Of a stretch of 64,000 nucleotides of DNA, positions 42,449 through 50,407 are shown piece by piece. Positions within the stretch are counted from its first letter, which is position 1. Each line of letters starts with the position of its first letter. A model generated the notes under the pieces. That model did not search any database, was not told the origin of the DNA, and saw nothing but the letters and a program-made list of their open reading frames with translations. Origin of the DNA: Acidaminococcaceae bacterium. Its GTDB lineage: Bacteria; Bacillota; Negativicutes; Acidaminococcales; Acidaminococcaceae. The stretch covers positions 58,495-122,494 of the forward strand of contig JAKVKY010000002.1 of NCBI GenBank assembly GCA_022484685.1. Reading direction: 5' to 3'. The translations under genes and the position numbers were made by a program.

Positions 42449-43405
42449 ATGCAGGGCACACGCCAGGATTATCTAAAATTTATCGCGTCGTTACTAATCT
42501 TTGGCACTAACGGCCTCCTGGTTACCCATATCCATCTGGCCAGTACCCAGATCGTGTTCACCCGCACCCTGCTGGGTAGCGCTTTCCTGTTGCTGGTGGC
42601 TCTGCTGGGGCGGCAGCTGGAAGTACACAACTGCCGGGGACAGCTGCGGCCTTTACTGTTAGCCGGGTTCTGCCTGGGGGCCAACTGGGTCTTTTTGTTC
42701 GAGGCGTACCGGTATGCTTCCGTGAGCCTGGGTACCTTGCTTTATTACAGCGGCCCCATCCTGGTCATGGTCCTGTCGCCCTTTTTGTTTCAGGAGCGGC
42801 TGACCTGGAACAAGCTGGCGGCGATAGGCGCCGTCGTCCTGGGCATGCTCTGCCTCATCGGCATCTCGGGCGGTATCTCGCTGCGGGGACTAGTGAACGG
42901 CGCCCTGGCGGCCCTGCTTTATGCCCTGCTCATCATCGCCAATAAAAATATCCGGCGGGTGTCCGGACTTAATTCTACGCTGCTGCAGCTGGTGGTGGCC
43001 CTGGTGGTCATCAGCCTCTATCTGCTGGTGCGGGGGCAGCTGCCTTTCGCCCTGCCTCAGGGGCGGGAACTGCTGTATGTGCTGATCTTAGGCCTGGTCA
43101 ACACGGGTCTGGCCTGCTATCTGTATTTTGCCTCCATGCAGCGGCTGCCAGGTCAGACCGTGGCTTTGCTCTGCTATGTGGACCCGCTGTCCGCCGTAGT
43201 TTTTGCCGCCCTGTTTTTGGGAGAGCAGCTGACAGGAATCCAGGTCCTGGGCGCAGTTCTAATCCTGGGCGGCGCTCTCCTGGGAGAACTTTCCCTGCCG
43301 CAGCTGCGGCATAAAAACAGACCGTCTCCCGTTAAGGGGGACGGTCTTTGTTTATACTTTTCCGGCCTGCGGCCTGCGACGTTAACCGGGCAGGTTCGGA
43401 ATTAG
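42449..43405 (+). CDS. DMT-family (EamA) transporter with unusual C-terminal tail
   Basis: The protein is about 318 residues. Ten hydrophobic segments are arranged as two EamA repeats, with FEAYRYASVSLGTLLYYSGPI in the first and LYFASMQRLPGQTVALLCYVDP in the second. Such proteins export amino acids or other metabolites. ATG 42449 follows GGAGG by 8 bases; an in-frame GTG at 42440 is less likely. The EamA fold ends near GELSLPQLRHK. The last 25 or so residues are coded across a terminator hairpin and into a 36-bp tandem repeat that contains the stop codon. The tail therefore looks secondary, perhaps from loss of an earlier stop. Confidence 0.86.
   Translation: MQGTRQDYLKFIASLLIFGTNGLLVTHIHLASTQIVFTRTLLGSAFLLLVALLGRQLEVHNCRGQLRPLLLAGFCLGANWVFLFEAYRYASVSLGTLLYYSGPILVMVLSPFLFQERLTWNKLAAIGAVVLGMLCLIGISGGISLRGLVNGALAALLYALLIIANKNIRRVSGLNSTLLQLVVALVVISLYLLVRGQLPFALPQGRELLYVLILGLVNTGLACYLYFASMQRLPGQTVALLCYVDPLSAVVFAALFLGEQLTGIQVLGAVLILGGALLGELSLPQLRHKNRPSPVKGDGLCLYFSGLRPATLTGQVRN
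43319..43353 (+). terminator. Terminator hairpin inside the 3' end of the DMT gene
   Basis: A 12-bp stem AGACCGTCTCCC (43319-43330) / GGGGGACGGTCT (43336-43347) with loop GTTAA and a TTTGTTT tail. The annotated stop codon (43403-43405) is about 50 bases further on. Confidence 0.85.
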
Positions 43406-43454
43406 CAAGGCTAAAAAGTAACCGGGCAGGTTAGACATTAGCAGGACTAAAAAG
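43383..43454. repeat. 36-bp tandem duplication carrying stop codons of two convergent genes
   Basis: Units 43383-43418 and 43419-43454 match at 31 of 36 bases, and a partial third unit follows to about 43465. The first unit holds the DMT stop TAG (43403-43405). The second holds an in-frame backup TAG (43439-43441) and the stop codon of the minus-strand lipoprotein (43447-43449). Confidence 0.88.
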
Positions 43455-44505
43455 TAATCAGGTAGAAATCGAACTGGACCTTATTATTGCTGTCGCTCTT
43501 CTGGTTATAGTTCCAGGCCATGATGCTGTTACCATCCCAGTTTACGATCTCGTTGTTCGTATGGCCTTTGCCAAAAAGAGCCTCTTCCTTGGCCTGGCCC
43601 ATAAATTTGCCGTCCTTGCCCCACAGATACAGGGAACCCAGGCTGTCGATGATGGCTACATACTTGTCGGTGACGGCGATGCTGTTGAAAATACCTTTCA
43701 GATAGTCGGGAGCTTTTTTATCTTCGCTGCCATACAGGCCTAACTGCTGGCCGTCGGCGCTCATAACCAGCCATTTATTCTTCATCTCGTTGGCGGTATT
43801 GGTATTGCCCACCACGTACAGTTTGCCGTCCGGAGCGATGGTCATCCCGGTGATGCCGAACTTAAAGGGATGAGTGAGCTTGCTGCTGGTAACTACCTCG
43901 TTCCCCTTCAGCTTGTACATATCCAGGTTCTTAAGACCAAACTCGTAGCCGGTCTTGCCATCCGGGGCGATGATGAAATTGCCATTGGCTTTGGTAAAAA
44001 TCTTGGTGGAAGCAAACTTGCCGTTCTCAAAGGGATAGGTAAAGGCGGAGGCGGTGCGATACAGTTTGCCGCTGCTGTCGGCGGTCAGCCAGCCCCGGTG
44101 GAAATCTTCGTCCCCTTGGAGCACGCCGTCCGTGAAGAGACTCTTATCCACGGCCGCCCTGGGGCTGTCCACCTTTAAGGCGGTCCAGGTCTTGGTCTCG
44201 GCGTTGCCGTACACCAGGTCGCCTTTATAGCGCAGCATGTAACCACGCTGGGTGGACTTGGCGAGAAAGCTGGCGCCGGCCAGTTTTTGGCTGGTAAAGT
44301 TGACGCTGCCAATCTTGCCGGTCAGGGCCGGTTCTACTTTGGCTTCGGGGGCGGCAGCTGTGGTAGCGGCAGGTTGGGCGCCTCCGGCTGCGGGAGCCGG
44401 TTTCTTGTCGCCGCCGCAGCCTGTGAGCAGAACTGTTGCCAGCAGGGACGCTACCAGGATGTTGCTCCAGGTACAAGTAGTGGTGTGGGTAAACTTTTTC
44501 ATCAT
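43447..44505 (-). CDS. Lipoprotein of unknown function, probable beta-propeller
   Basis: The protein is about 352 residues. A signal peptide ends in the lipobox LLTGC with the lipidated Cys at about position 30, followed by a Pro/Ala-rich linker. The rest has repeated strands such as TIAPDGKLYVVGNTNTAN, AVTDKYVAIIDSLGSLYLWG and IAPDGKTGYEFG, which suggest a WD/NHL-like propeller. I do not recognise a specific family. ATG 44505 has AAAGGAGG with 5-base spacing; the TTG before it is too close to the site. Its C-terminal codons lie in the 36-bp tandem repeat shared with the convergent DMT gene. Confidence 0.8.
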   Translation of the reverse strand: MMKKFTHTTTCTWSNILVASLLATVLLTGCGGDKKPAPAAGGAQPAATTAAAPEAKVEPALTGKIGSVNFTSQKLAGASFLAKSTQRGYMLRYKGDLVYGNAETKTWTALKVDSPRAAVDKSLFTDGVLQGDEDFHRGWLTADSSGKLYRTASAFTYPFENGKFASTKIFTKANGNFIIAPDGKTGYEFGLKNLDMYKLKGNEVVTSSKLTHPFKFGITGMTIAPDGKLYVVGNTNTANEMKNKWLVMSADGQQLGLYGSEDKKAPDYLKGIFNSIAVTDKYVAIIDSLGSLYLWGKDGKFMGQAKEEALFGKGHTNNEIVNWDGNSIMAWNYNQKSDSNNKVQFDFYLITF

Positions 44506-44700
44506 CAAGACCTCCTTTGTCGCTATGTGTGGGGGTTGCCGCCAGGTGTGGCCGGACTGTTACCGGCGGGAGATGCTGACCGCAACCTTTTTCACTTTTG
44601 ATTGTACTAAAGTTGGACGGAGAACGTACTGAGGCACAACTCAGTCTGGCTGGAAATCTCAGCGCATGTCCGGGAAAGTACAGCTTTTTTTCACGGCTTG

Positions 44701-44709
44701 TGGTATAAT
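44701..44709 (+). promoter_or_regulatory. Extended -10 promoter of the sirtuin gene
   Basis: TGGTATAAT (TG-n-TATAAT) about 50 bases before the ATG. No good -35 box is seen, which is normal for extended -10 promoters. Confidence 0.65.
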
Positions 44710-44757
44710 TAAGAATAATAGTTAAAAAGGTAAGGTAAAGGAAGGACGTGTGGGGGT

Positions 44758-45483
44758 ATGGAAGCAAAGGTCCAGCAGTTCGTAGAGATGGTGAGAGCCA
44801 GTAATAACATTGTCTTTTTCGGCGGGGCCGGCGTGTCCACGGAAAGCGGTATCCCGGATTTTCGCAGCGTGGACGGTTTGTATAACCAGCACTACCAGTT
44901 TCCTCCGGAAGTGATCTTGAGCCATACTTTTTACGAGGACAACACGGAAGAGTTCTACCGTTTTTACCGGGAGAAGATGCTCATCCTGACTGCCAAGCCC
45001 AATATGGCGCATCTGAAACTGGCGGAACTGGAACGGGCGGGTAAATTGAAAGCTGTTATCACCCAGAATATCGACGGCCTGCATCAGGCCGCCGGCAGCA
45101 AGAACGTGCTGGAACTGCACGGCAGCATCCACCGCAACTACTGTACCCGCTGTCACAAGTTCTTTGACGCGGAGTATCTGCTGCATACCACCGGCGTGCC
45201 TAAGTGCGATGCCTGCGGCGCCGAGATTAAGCCGGACGTGGTCTTGTACGAGGAAAGCCTGGACATGGATACCCTGGAAGCTGCCGTCAACTACATCCGG
45301 AATGCAGATCTGCTCATCGTGGGCGGGACGTCCCTGGTGGTGTATCCGGCGGCGGGACTGATTAATTACTACCAGGGCCGCAAGCTGGTGCTGGTCAATA
45401 AATCTACGACCAGCATGGACAATAGGGCGGACCTGGTCATCTCCGACGCTATCGGCAAGGTCTTTGGGGCAATTACTTTATAA
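44758..45483 (+). CDS. cobB: NAD-dependent protein deacylase (sirtuin)
   Basis: This 241-residue SIR2-family enzyme removes acyl groups from lysines using NAD+ in the cytoplasm. It has FFGGAGVSTESGIPDFRS, TQNIDGLHQAAG, the catalytic His in ELHGSIHRNYC, a four-Cys zinc site (CTRCHKFF and CDACGAEIKPDVV) and VGGTSLVVYPAAGL. It has an extended -10 promoter and a terminator and is probably monocistronic. Acyl preference (acetyl, succinyl or other) is not assigned; the residues typical of SIRT5-like desuccinylases were not clearly seen. Confidence 0.94.
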   Translation: MEAKVQQFVEMVRASNNIVFFGGAGVSTESGIPDFRSVDGLYNQHYQFPPEVILSHTFYEDNTEEFYRFYREKMLILTAKPNMAHLKLAELERAGKLKAVITQNIDGLHQAAGSKNVLELHGSIHRNYCTRCHKFFDAEYLLHTTGVPKCDACGAEIKPDVVLYEESLDMDTLEAAVNYIRNADLLIVGGTSLVVYPAAGLINYYQGRKLVLVNKSTTSMDNRADLVISDAIGKVFGAITL

Positions 45484-45550
45484 AAATTTGTGCGGGCCTG
45501 TTTGGCTGCGCCTTGTTTTCTGAAAGGGCGTGCTGCCGGCGCATAAAAAA

Positions 45551-45587
45551 ACCGCTGACCAGTGTAAGCACTGGTTAGCGGTAAATT
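45551..45587. terminator. Bidirectional terminator between the sirtuin gene and tRNA-Pro
   Basis: A 14-bp stem ACCGCTGACCAGTG (45551-45564) / CACTGGTTAGCGGT (45569-45582). A T-rich tail follows on the plus strand, and seven A residues before it give a T run on the minus strand. Confidence 0.92.
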
Positions 45588-45593
45588 TTTACC

Positions 45594-45670
45594 TGGTCGG
45601 GGCGGCGAGATTCGAACTCACGGCCTCTTGTACCCGAAACAAGCGCGCTACCAAACTGCGCTACGCCCCG
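45594..45670 (-). tRNA. tRNA-Pro (anticodon CGG)
   Basis: On the minus strand the acceptor CGGGGCG pairs with CGCCCCG, followed by A and an encoded CCA (complement of 45594-45596). The anticodon arm is CTTGT-TTCGGGT-ACAAG, with anticodon CGG reading CCG, and the T-arm has GTTCGAATC. It has its own promoter and terminator. Confidence 0.97.
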
Positions 45671-45703
45671 ACATAGTTGGTTACCGTTTGTGGCAACGTG
45701 GTA

Positions 45704-45732
45704 ATTATATAAAATTTGTGGCGTTTTGTCAA
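45704..45732 (-). promoter_or_regulatory. Promoter of tRNA-Pro
   Basis: On the minus strand TTGACA (complement of 45727-45732), a 17-base spacer and TATAAT (complement of 45704-45709): a near-consensus promoter about 30 bases before the tRNA. Confidence 0.92.
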
Positions 45733-45748
45733 TGCAAAACTTTTACTT

Positions 45749-46084
45749 TCAGCCGATACTGGTAACGCGGATGTTGCTGACGTGGAAAGCTTTGGCGATA
45801 GCGGGGATGGCTTCCCGCTCGATATTGGTACGGTGCAGCTCGCTTTCGGCCACGATCAGGCAGCGCTCGCCGGACACATTGATGTTGTGGATGCGGCTGA
45901 TGAGGCGCTTAAAATTCTCTTCGCCCAGTTCCTTATGCAACTGGCGCAGACCTTCCATCAGGTAGGGCTTTTCCTTCGCCATGCGCTGCTCCAGCGGACT
46001 AAAGGGTACTTCCACCACGGTGGGGTCTTTTTCAACTTCAAAACTGGTCTCTTCCGGACCCGGTACGATTAAATCTGGTCTCAT
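45749..46084 (-). CDS. Small conserved-looking protein with DnaA N-terminal-like fold
   Basis: The protein has 111 residues. The N-terminal 30 residues are acidic and Pro-rich. From about 45 onward the pattern LRQLHKELGEENFKRLISRI, then VSGERCLIVAESELHRTNIE and IPAIAKAFHVSNIRV resembles domain I of DnaA, the part that mediates protein contacts. No ATPase or DNA-binding part is present. AGGAG precedes the ATG. The resemblance is by eye and the function is unknown. It may be an independent gene reading toward tRNA-Pro. Confidence 0.7.
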   Translation of the reverse strand: MRPDLIVPGPEETSFEVEKDPTVVEVPFSPLEQRMAKEKPYLMEGLRQLHKELGEENFKRLISRIHNINVSGERCLIVAESELHRTNIEREAIPAIAKAFHVSNIRVTSIG

Positions 46085-46240
46085 ATTATTAACTCCTGTC
46101 TTTAGACTTGATACTTTTCCCTATCTATTATAAAATATAGCAATAGTCTCGTCAAGGTTTCAGGCTTTTCAGCCAGGCCGGAATGTGTTACAATTATAAA
46201 TTATATACATTATGTTGATATTGGTAAGGGAGGCTTGCTT

Positions 46241-46690
46241 ATGTTAGAAGAATTTAAAAAGTTCGTGATGCGCGGCAACGTGCTGGATATGGCTGTAGGC
46301 GTTATCATCGGCGCAGCCTTTGGTAAAATTGTTACGGCCCTGGTGAATAATATCATCATGCCGCCGCTGGGTATCTTGTTCGGCAAGGTAGATTTTTCCA
46401 ACCTGTTCATCAACCTGGGGGATAAACCGGCTGCTACATTGAAGGCGGCCCAGGAAGCCAATGTGCCCGTCATCGCCTACGGTCTGTTCTTAAATGCCGT
46501 TATCGATTTTCTGATCGTGGCCTTTGTGCTCTTTTTGATCCTGAACCGGGTGAATAAATTATTCCCGGCGCCGGCGGATCCAGTCAAACGTCTGTGTCCT
46601 TACTGCCAGACGGAGATTCCAGAGGAAGCTACCCGCTGTCCGCATTGCACCAGCCAGTTGGAACCGGTGCATACGGAAGTGAAGGCGTAA
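46241..46690 (+). CDS. mscL: Large-conductance mechanosensitive channel MscL with C-terminal zinc ribbon
   Basis: MscL opens under membrane tension to release solutes during osmotic downshock. The 149-residue protein has the typical start [22 protein letters not shown]1 ([20 protein letters not shown]) and TM2 ([20 protein letters not shown]). Instead of the usual short helical tail it ends in a zinc-ribbon-like segment with C119, C122, C133 and C136 (CPYCQTEIP ... RCPHC). ATG 46241 has AAGGGAGG just upstream. tyrS follows by 47 bases on the same strand. Confidence 0.94.
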   Translation: MLEEFKKFVMRGNVLDMAVGVIIGAAFGKIVTALVNNIIMPPLGILFGKVDFSNLFINLGDKPAATLKAAQEANVPVIAYGLFLNAVIDFLIVAFVLFLILNRVNKLFPAPADPVKRLCPYCQTEIPEEATRCPHCTSQLEPVHTEVKA

Positions 46691-46737
46691 GGAAGTTAAG
46701 GTTTAGAAACAAAAAATTTTAGGAGGTTGTGAGTCTG

Positions 46738-47964
46738 ATGTCAGTTTTCGACGTATTACAAGAGAGAGGTTTTTTAGCGCAGCTTTCTCACGAAGATGAG
46801 ATTAAGGAAATGTTGGCGAAAGAAAAGGTAACTTTCTATATCGGCTTTGATCCTACCGCGGACAGCCTGCACGTAGGGCATTTTATCGCCCTGATGGCCA
46901 TGGCGCACATGCAGCGCGCCGGTCACCGTCCCATCTGCCTTTTAGGCGGCGGCACCGGTATGGTGGGCGATCCCAGCGGCAAGGATGATATGCGCAAGAT
47001 GCTGACGCCGGAATTCATCAATCATAATATTGCCTGCTTCAAAAAGCAGATGAGCCGTTTCATTGATTTCTCCGAGGGCAAGGCCCTGATGGTGAACAAT
47101 GCGGACTGGCTGCTCAGCATGAACTATGTGGACATGCTCCGTACCGTGGGCGTGCATTTTTCCGTGAACCGGATGCTGACCGCGGAATGCTACAAGAAAC
47201 GTCTGGAAAAAGACGGCGGCCTGACTTTCTTCGAGTTCAACTATATGATCATGCAGGCTTACGATTTTTGGAAGCTGCATCAGGATTACGGCTGCATCAT
47301 GGAGATGGGCGGCGACGACCAGTGGTCCAACATGATCGCCGGCGTAGAGCTGATCCGCCGCAAGGAACGGAAACCGGCTTACTGCATGACCTGCAAACTT
47401 TTAACTACCAGCGATGGCCGTAAGATGGGCAAGACGGAAAAAGGCGCCCTGTGGCTGGATCCGGACAAGACCAGTCCTTACGATTTTTACCAGTACTGGC
47501 GCAATGTGGCCGACAGCGACGTGGAAAAATGCCTGTCCCTGCTGACCTTCCTGCCTATGGATGAGGTAAGGCGTTTAGGCGCTTTAAAGGATGCGGAGAT
47601 TAACGAGGCCAAGAAAGTACTGGCTTACGAAGTGACCAAGCTGGTACACGGCGAGGAAGAGGCTAAGAAAGCCCAGCAGGCTACGGCAGCCCTCTTTGGC
47701 GGCCAGGGCCATCTGGACAATGTGCCCACCTTGGAAATTACCGCTGCGGATGCCGAGGCTAAGATCATCGACGTGCTCACCGCCCAAAAAGTCTTCACCA
47801 GTAAGCGGGAAGCCCGCCAGCTCATCGGCCAGGGCGGACTCACCGTTGCCGATAAGCCGTTTGCCGATCCGGAAGGCAAGTTAAGTCCGGCGCTGTTTGA
47901 CAAGGATAAGAGCTTGCTGATCAGGAAGGGTAAGAAGAAATATTACCGCCTGGTGATTAAATAA
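46738..47964 (+). CDS. tyrS: Tyrosyl-tRNA synthetase TyrS
   Basis: TyrS (EC 6.1.1.1) charges tRNA-Tyr. At about 408 residues it is normal for the family. It has the class I HIGH-type motif in [10 protein letters not shown], the KMSKS-type loop in [13 protein letters not shown], and a C-terminal S4 RNA-binding domain ([16 protein letters not shown]). AGGAGG at 46721-46726 is 11 bases from ATG 46738; a GTG at 46729 is only 2 bases away and is rejected. No T-box leader is present in the short gap after mscL, which is notable for a Firmicutes tyrS. Confidence 0.95.
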   Translation: MSVFDVLQERGFLAQLSHEDEIKEMLAKEKVTFYIGFDPTADSLHVGHFIALMAMAHMQRAGHRPICLLGGGTGMVGDPSGKDDMRKMLTPEFINHNIACFKKQMSRFIDFSEGKALMVNNADWLLSMNYVDMLRTVGVHFSVNRMLTAECYKKRLEKDGGLTFFEFNYMIMQAYDFWKLHQDYGCIMEMGGDDQWSNMIAGVELIRRKERKPAYCMTCKLLTTSDGRKMGKTEKGALWLDPDKTSPYDFYQYWRNVADSDVEKCLSLLTFLPMDEVRRLGALKDAEINEAKKVLAYEVTKLVHGEEEAKKAQQATAALFGGQGHLDNVPTLEITAADAEAKIIDVLTAQKVFTSKREARQLIGQGGLTVADKPFADPEGKLSPALFDKDKSLLIRKGKKKYYRLVIK

Positions 47965-48061
47965 TAATTGCCTGTGGCCGGGCAGGCTGCGCATCCAAGT
48001 TTACGGTGCGCTCCTGCCGGTTAGAACCTCAAAGTTAGTCGTAAAGAAAGAAGGCATTAAG

Positions 48062-48469
48062 ATGCTGTATATGGTAGTCATGGCTGTGGTTGCAATCCTG
48101 GTGGCAGTCTTTGCACTGCAAAACACCATGGTGGTGGAGTTGTCCTTCTTAACCTGGACTTTCACCACGAACCTGGTAGTAGTTATCGTGGGCAGTGCCA
48201 TCGCCGGTATGATCATTGCGTCTTTGTGGGGCCTGAAACTGAAAGCCCAGCATATGTGGCGCAACATGAAGAAGAACAGCGAGATCAGCGGTCTGGAAGA
48301 TGAACGCGCCCTGCTGCGCAAGAAGGTGCAGGAACTGACGGATGCCAACGCTAAGCTGCTGCAGGCGCAGACGGCGGTAAATGCGGCCGAGGCACAGGTC
48401 AAGGATGCTGCCGGTGCGGCTGAGCATGCGGCCAAAGATGCGGCGGCTGCCACGGCGCCCAAGGCTTAA
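48062..48469 (+). CDS. LapA-family (DUF1049) membrane protein
   Basis: The protein has 135 residues. Two N-terminal membrane segments (VVMAVVAILVAVFALQNT and LVVVIVGSAIAGMIIASLWG) with the FALQNTMVVELSFL motif define the lipopolysaccharide-assembly LapA/DUF1049 family. A cytoplasmic coiled coil (SGLEDERALLRKKVQELTDA) and an Ala-rich tail follow. In Enterobacteria LapA helps tune LPS synthesis; in a Negativicute, which also makes an outer membrane, that would fit, but this is inference. rsmD follows by 15 bases. Confidence 0.83.
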   Translation: MLYMVVMAVVAILVAVFALQNTMVVELSFLTWTFTTNLVVVIVGSAIAGMIIASLWGLKLKAQHMWRNMKKNSEISGLEDERALLRKKVQELTDANAKLLQAQTAVNAAEAQVKDAAGAAEHAAKDAAAATAPKA

Positions 48470-48484
48470 CCTGAAGGAGCTTTC

Positions 48485-49042
48485 ATGCGGATTATTACCG
48501 GCAAGGCCAGGGGCTTAAGGCTGCTGGAACCAAAAAATTATGACGTGCGTCCCACGGCGGACCGGGTGAAAGAATCCCTGTTCAATATTTTGGGGATCAG
48601 CATCAGGGAGACCCGGGTCCTGGATTTGTTTGCCGGCACCGGCAACCTGGGACTGGAATCCTGGAGCCGCGGCGCCCGGGCCATCACGTTTGTGGACCAG
48701 AGCCTGAGTTCTTTAAAGCTGGTGCGGGGAAATATTGCCAAGTGCCGGGCGGAAGCCGACTGCACCGTCATCAAAGGCGAAGCCCTGCAGGTGTTAGGCA
48801 GGCTGGCCCGGAGCGGCGCTCAGTTTGAATATTTCTTTTGTGACCCGCCCTATAATAAAGGCTGGGTGCAGAAAGTTTTAAACAGTCCGGCCACGTTGCA
48901 GGTTCTTAGTCCCAAGGGGTTGCTGATTGCCGAGCACAGCGCTCACGATGAGATTGATGCGGCGCTGCCGGCTACGCTGAAGGTGGTGCGCCGGGAGCGT
49001 TACGGCGAGACCATCCTGAGTTTAATTATGAAAAATTTGTGA
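48485..49042 (+). CDS. rsmD: 16S rRNA (guanine966-N2)-methyltransferase RsmD
   Basis: RsmD methylates G966 of 16S rRNA with S-adenosylmethionine. The 185-residue protein has the N-terminal MRIITGKARGLRL, the RPTADRVKESLFNIL block, motif I LDLFAGTGNLGLESWSRGA and the catalytic DPPYNKG. GAAGGAG precedes the ATG. The rsmD-coaD order is conserved in many Firmicutes, which supports both calls. Confidence 0.95.
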   Translation: MRIITGKARGLRLLEPKNYDVRPTADRVKESLFNILGISIRETRVLDLFAGTGNLGLESWSRGARAITFVDQSLSSLKLVRGNIAKCRAEADCTVIKGEALQVLGRLARSGAQFEYFFCDPPYNKGWVQKVLNSPATLQVLSPKGLLIAEHSAHDEIDAALPATLKVVRRERYGETILSLIMKNL

Positions 49043-49134
49043 AGAAACAAAGGAAAATTTGCAAATCTGTCGAATTTATCGTAAAATAGAGTATGGTAAT
49101 TAGGCGTTTTATTTGCACTTTGGGAGGTTAAGCT

Positions 49135-49644
49135 ATGCGTAGAGCCGTTTGCTCCGGCAGCTTCGATCCAGTAACCAAAGGCCATATAGATATCTTCGAA
49201 CGGTCCAGCCGGATGTTCGATGAAGTTATCGTCAGCGTCTTTTATAACCCCGGTAAGGAAAAATCCATGTTTTCCATGCGCCAGCGGGTGGAAATGCTGA
49301 AATTGGCTACCAAGCATATTCCTAATGTGAGGGTGACTTGCTTTAGTGGTCTGCTCAATGAATTTTGCGTCCAGGAAAAGGCTCCTTTCATCGTGAGAGG
49401 TTTAAGGGCTTTCTCCGATTTTGAATATGAGTTCCAGCGGGCGCTGTTAATTAAGAAGATTGACCCCCAGCTGGAAACGGTGTTCATCATGACGAATGCC
49501 CAGTATTCTTACATCAGTTCGTCCGGTGTCCGGGAGCTCTTAGCTTTCGGCGGCGAGATTGACGAGCTGGTACCGCCCGGAGTGACCGAGAAGATCCGGG
49601 AATACATGAAATTAAAGCAGAAAAAGACTAACGGAAAGAGGTAG
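49135..49644 (+). CDS. coaD: Phosphopantetheine adenylyltransferase CoaD
   Basis: CoaD (EC 2.7.7.3) makes dephospho-CoA from 4'-phosphopantetheine and ATP. The 169-residue protein has the (T/H)xGH motif in GSFDPVTKGHIDIFER, VRGLRAFSDFEYEFQ and the ISSSGVREL signature. GGGAGG lies 8 bases before the ATG. The next gene starts 6 bases after its stop. Confidence 0.96.
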   Translation: MRRAVCSGSFDPVTKGHIDIFERSSRMFDEVIVSVFYNPGKEKSMFSMRQRVEMLKLATKHIPNVRVTCFSGLLNEFCVQEKAPFIVRGLRAFSDFEYEFQRALLIKKIDPQLETVFIMTNAQYSYISSSGVRELLAFGGEIDELVPPGVTEKIREYMKLKQKKTNGKR

Positions 49645-49650
49645 AAGCGC

Positions 49651-50289
49651 ATGCTCGATAGAATTGGCAATAATATCACGCTGGATAGTATTTTTGATGA
49701 GATGTATGACTTGATCAGTGAGGCGAACCGGATTCCCCTGACGGATAAGATTATCGTGGAGGAAAGCGATTTAGCCGGGATTTTGGACGACCTGAAGGAA
49801 GCTATTCCCAAGGAAGTTAAGAGCGCCAGCCAGGTGCTGGATGATCAGCAGAATATCGTCAACAAGGCCCGTGAGGAAGCTGATGCCATCGTAGAGCAGG
49901 CTAAGGCCGAGGCGGAACGCATCGTGACCATGGCCAAGGGCGAAGCTGAACGCGCTATGCGTCAGGAAACTATCGTGGAACAGGCGCAGTCCTTTGCTGA
50001 AGACGTGAAGGCCAACGCTCTCCGTTATCAGGAAAGCGTCAAGGGCGAGGCGGATACTTATGCCGAGCGCGTGAAGACCGATTCCCTGCAGTATGCTGAT
50101 GATATGCTGGGCTATTTGGGCAACAGTCTGCAATCTGCCCTGCAAGCCATTAACGATAACCGTACCAATATTAATGAGGAACGGAAGAGCATGCCGGCCA
50201 AGGCTGCTCCTGCAGAAGCCCTGCCCGCTGCCCCGGAAGCTGCAGCAGAACCTGAGGCGGCTGCTGAGGAAGAAGAAACGGAAGAATAA
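49651..50289 (+). CDS. Coiled-coil protein, DivIVA/ATPase-subunit-like
   Basis: The protein has 212 residues. A short N-terminal part is followed by a long Ala/Glu/Lys-rich coiled coil (about 65-170; KAREEADAIVEQAKAEAERI) and an acidic Ala/Pro/Glu tail. Similar proteins lie downstream of coaD in Firmicutes and are variously named ATPase or DivIVA-like. They have no demonstrated enzymatic function. It is co-transcribed with coaD (6-base gap) and followed by a terminator. Confidence 0.8.
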   Translation: MLDRIGNNITLDSIFDEMYDLISEANRIPLTDKIIVEESDLAGILDDLKEAIPKEVKSASQVLDDQQNIVNKAREEADAIVEQAKAEAERIVTMAKGEAERAMRQETIVEQAQSFAEDVKANALRYQESVKGEADTYAERVKTDSLQYADDMLGYLGNSLQSALQAINDNRTNINEERKSMPAKAAPAEALPAAPEAAAEPEAAAEEEETEE

Positions 50290-50317
50290 GCTGCGTCGTG
50301 CGTTAGTCAAAAAAATT

Positions 50318-50350
50318 AAGACTGGAGCCTTCCGGTTCCAGTCTTTTCTT
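50318..50350 (+). terminator. Terminator after the coiled-coil gene
   Basis: AAGACTGGA (50318-50326) pairs with TCCAGTCTT (50337-50345), followed by a T-rich TTCTTTT tail. Confidence 0.87.
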
Positions 50351-50371
50351 TTGCTTAGAAGTTAGCGGTGT

Positions 50372-50393
50372 CTTGTTTCGGGTACAAGAGGCC
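50372..50393 (+). other. 22-base fragment identical to the tRNA-Pro(CGG) anticodon arm
   Basis: CTTGTTTCGGGTACAAGAGG plus CC is identical to the anticodon stem-loop and start of the variable region of the tRNA-Pro at 45594-45670, in the opposite genomic orientation. The flanks are not tRNA-like apart from TAGCG upstream. It is not a complete tRNA. Confidence 0.8.
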
Positions 50394-50407
50394 TGCGCGT
50401 AACCGGC

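Noticed and set aside
46691..46737. T-box leader before tyrS
   Set aside because: The gap after mscL is only 47 bases and lacks the T-box core and terminator/antiterminator.
46729..46737. GTG start for tyrS
   Set aside because: Only 2 bases from AGGAGG; the family start fits ATG 46738.
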